Assembly (NCBI GenBank): GCA_002256145.1
Contig: NKIP01000013.1
Coordinates: forward strand, 51,211-115,210
Source of the DNA: Comamonadaceae bacterium PBBC1
Lineage (GTDB): Bacteria > Pseudomonadota > Gammaproteobacteria > Burkholderiales > Burkholderiaceae_C
Direction of reading: 5' to 3'
Length of the DNA stretch: 64,000 nucleotides
Numbering within the stretch: the stretch's first letter is position 1; each line of letters starts with the position of its first letter. Shown one piece after another: positions 63,850 through 64,000 of this stretch. A program made the position numbers and the translations under genes. Under the pieces are notes generated by a model that was not told where the DNA came from, made no database searches, and saw only the letters and a program-made list of their open reading frames with translations.

Positions 63850-64000
63850 TGGCGGATTCAAAAGCGAAGTGCAACACCTGCCAACCCTGTAAGGTCCGCA
63901 GATGCAAATCACTCCACTCAAGCACTACAAACAGATCCAACCCGAAGAGCGTGTGACCCTGGCCAGTCTCCATTTCCAGAAGTTCACCGTTCGAGAGATT
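63850..64000 (+). mobile_element. Left end of an IS30-family insertion sequence (truncated by the window)
   Basis: A transposase start and its short leader begin here and run past the window edge. The sequence near 63858-63885 (AAAAGCGAAGTGCAACACC) could hold the terminal inverted repeat, but the partner end is outside the window, so the boundary is approximate. Confidence 0.55.
63902..64000 (+). CDS. IS30-family transposase, N-terminal fragment
   Basis: The frame is open from ATG 63902 to the window end (33 residues). Its translation, including YKQIQPEERVTLASLHFQKFTVREI, resembles the N-terminal helix-turn-helix region of IS30-type transposases (ER.TL/I...). The catalytic DDE domain is outside the window. 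The assignment is based on a short stretch and is therefore moderate. Confidence 0.6.
   Translation, partial: MQITPLKHYKQIQPEERVTLASLHFQKFTVREI

Overview
The window reads as about 64 kb of chromosome from a betaproteobacterium of the order Burkholderiales, most likely family Comamonadaceae. The grounds are the many Bug/TctC-type solute receptors, the paired Omp32-like porins, the aapJQMP order, the Burkholderia-like general secretion (gsp) layout, Coq7 and hexR-zwf next to tal-pgi. The genus cannot be settled by reading; it resembles freshwater relatives such as Limnohabitans or Rhodoferax. Gene density and GC are high throughout, except for an AT-richer stretch at the far right end. I see no tRNA, rRNA or CRISPR.

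Layout. 1-2.8 kb: methyl cycle genes (ahcY 3' end, tlyA, metF). 3-4.6 kb: a LysR regulator and a tyrosine-type phosphatase. 4.6-8.8 kb: the aapJQMP amino-acid ABC importer on the minus strand. 9-11.8 kb: pyrC, a DUF3025 gene and htpX, which has a convincing RpoH-type promoter. 11.9-16.9 kb, minus strand: a 5'-nucleotidase, a DUF3299 protein, an ABC permease/ATPase pair with a histidine-rich loop (possible metal transport) and a DMT permease. 17-29 kb: a type II secretion cluster of 12 minus-strand genes (gspGHIJKLMN-D-E-mipA-F), with gspC divergent. 29-32.3 kb: ilvA with a terminator-like element in its leader, an OsmC protein and coq7.

32.7-46.9 kb: two closely related porins in opposite orientation. 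They flank an orphan Bug receptor, a DUF3047 lipoprotein, a peptide-type ABC operon (two paralogous receptors and an M20 amidohydrolase) and a hipBA toxin-antitoxin pair with clear operators. The second porin has no recognisable start codon and abuts a tyrosine recombinase gene. 48.5-54.8 kb: a tripartite tricarboxylate transport (TTT) locus, tctCBA, with its two-component system tctDE and an extra Bug receptor. 55-60.3 kb: hexR-zwf facing tal-pgi, the entry to the pentose-phosphate and Entner-Doudoroff routes. 60.6-63.2 kb: a copper-handling group (membrane cupredoxin, Cys/His-rich protein, DUF411-CusF fusion). The last 0.7 kb holds an AT-rich unknown gene and the start of an IS30-type insertion sequence.

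The most distinctive non-coding feature is a dense set of short palindromic intergenic repeats. At least five stem variants share one architecture: a GTRGGAGC-type head, a 6-nt stem arm, a CCT or CCCT loop, the complementary arm and a GAT tail. They look like compensated versions of the REP family known from Pseudomonas. They form pairs and tandem arrays, touch the stop codons of two genes and include a 121-bp duplicated module around the copper genes. A second, unrelated palindromic family flanks ahcY and pgi. No REP-associated transposase is visible in the window.
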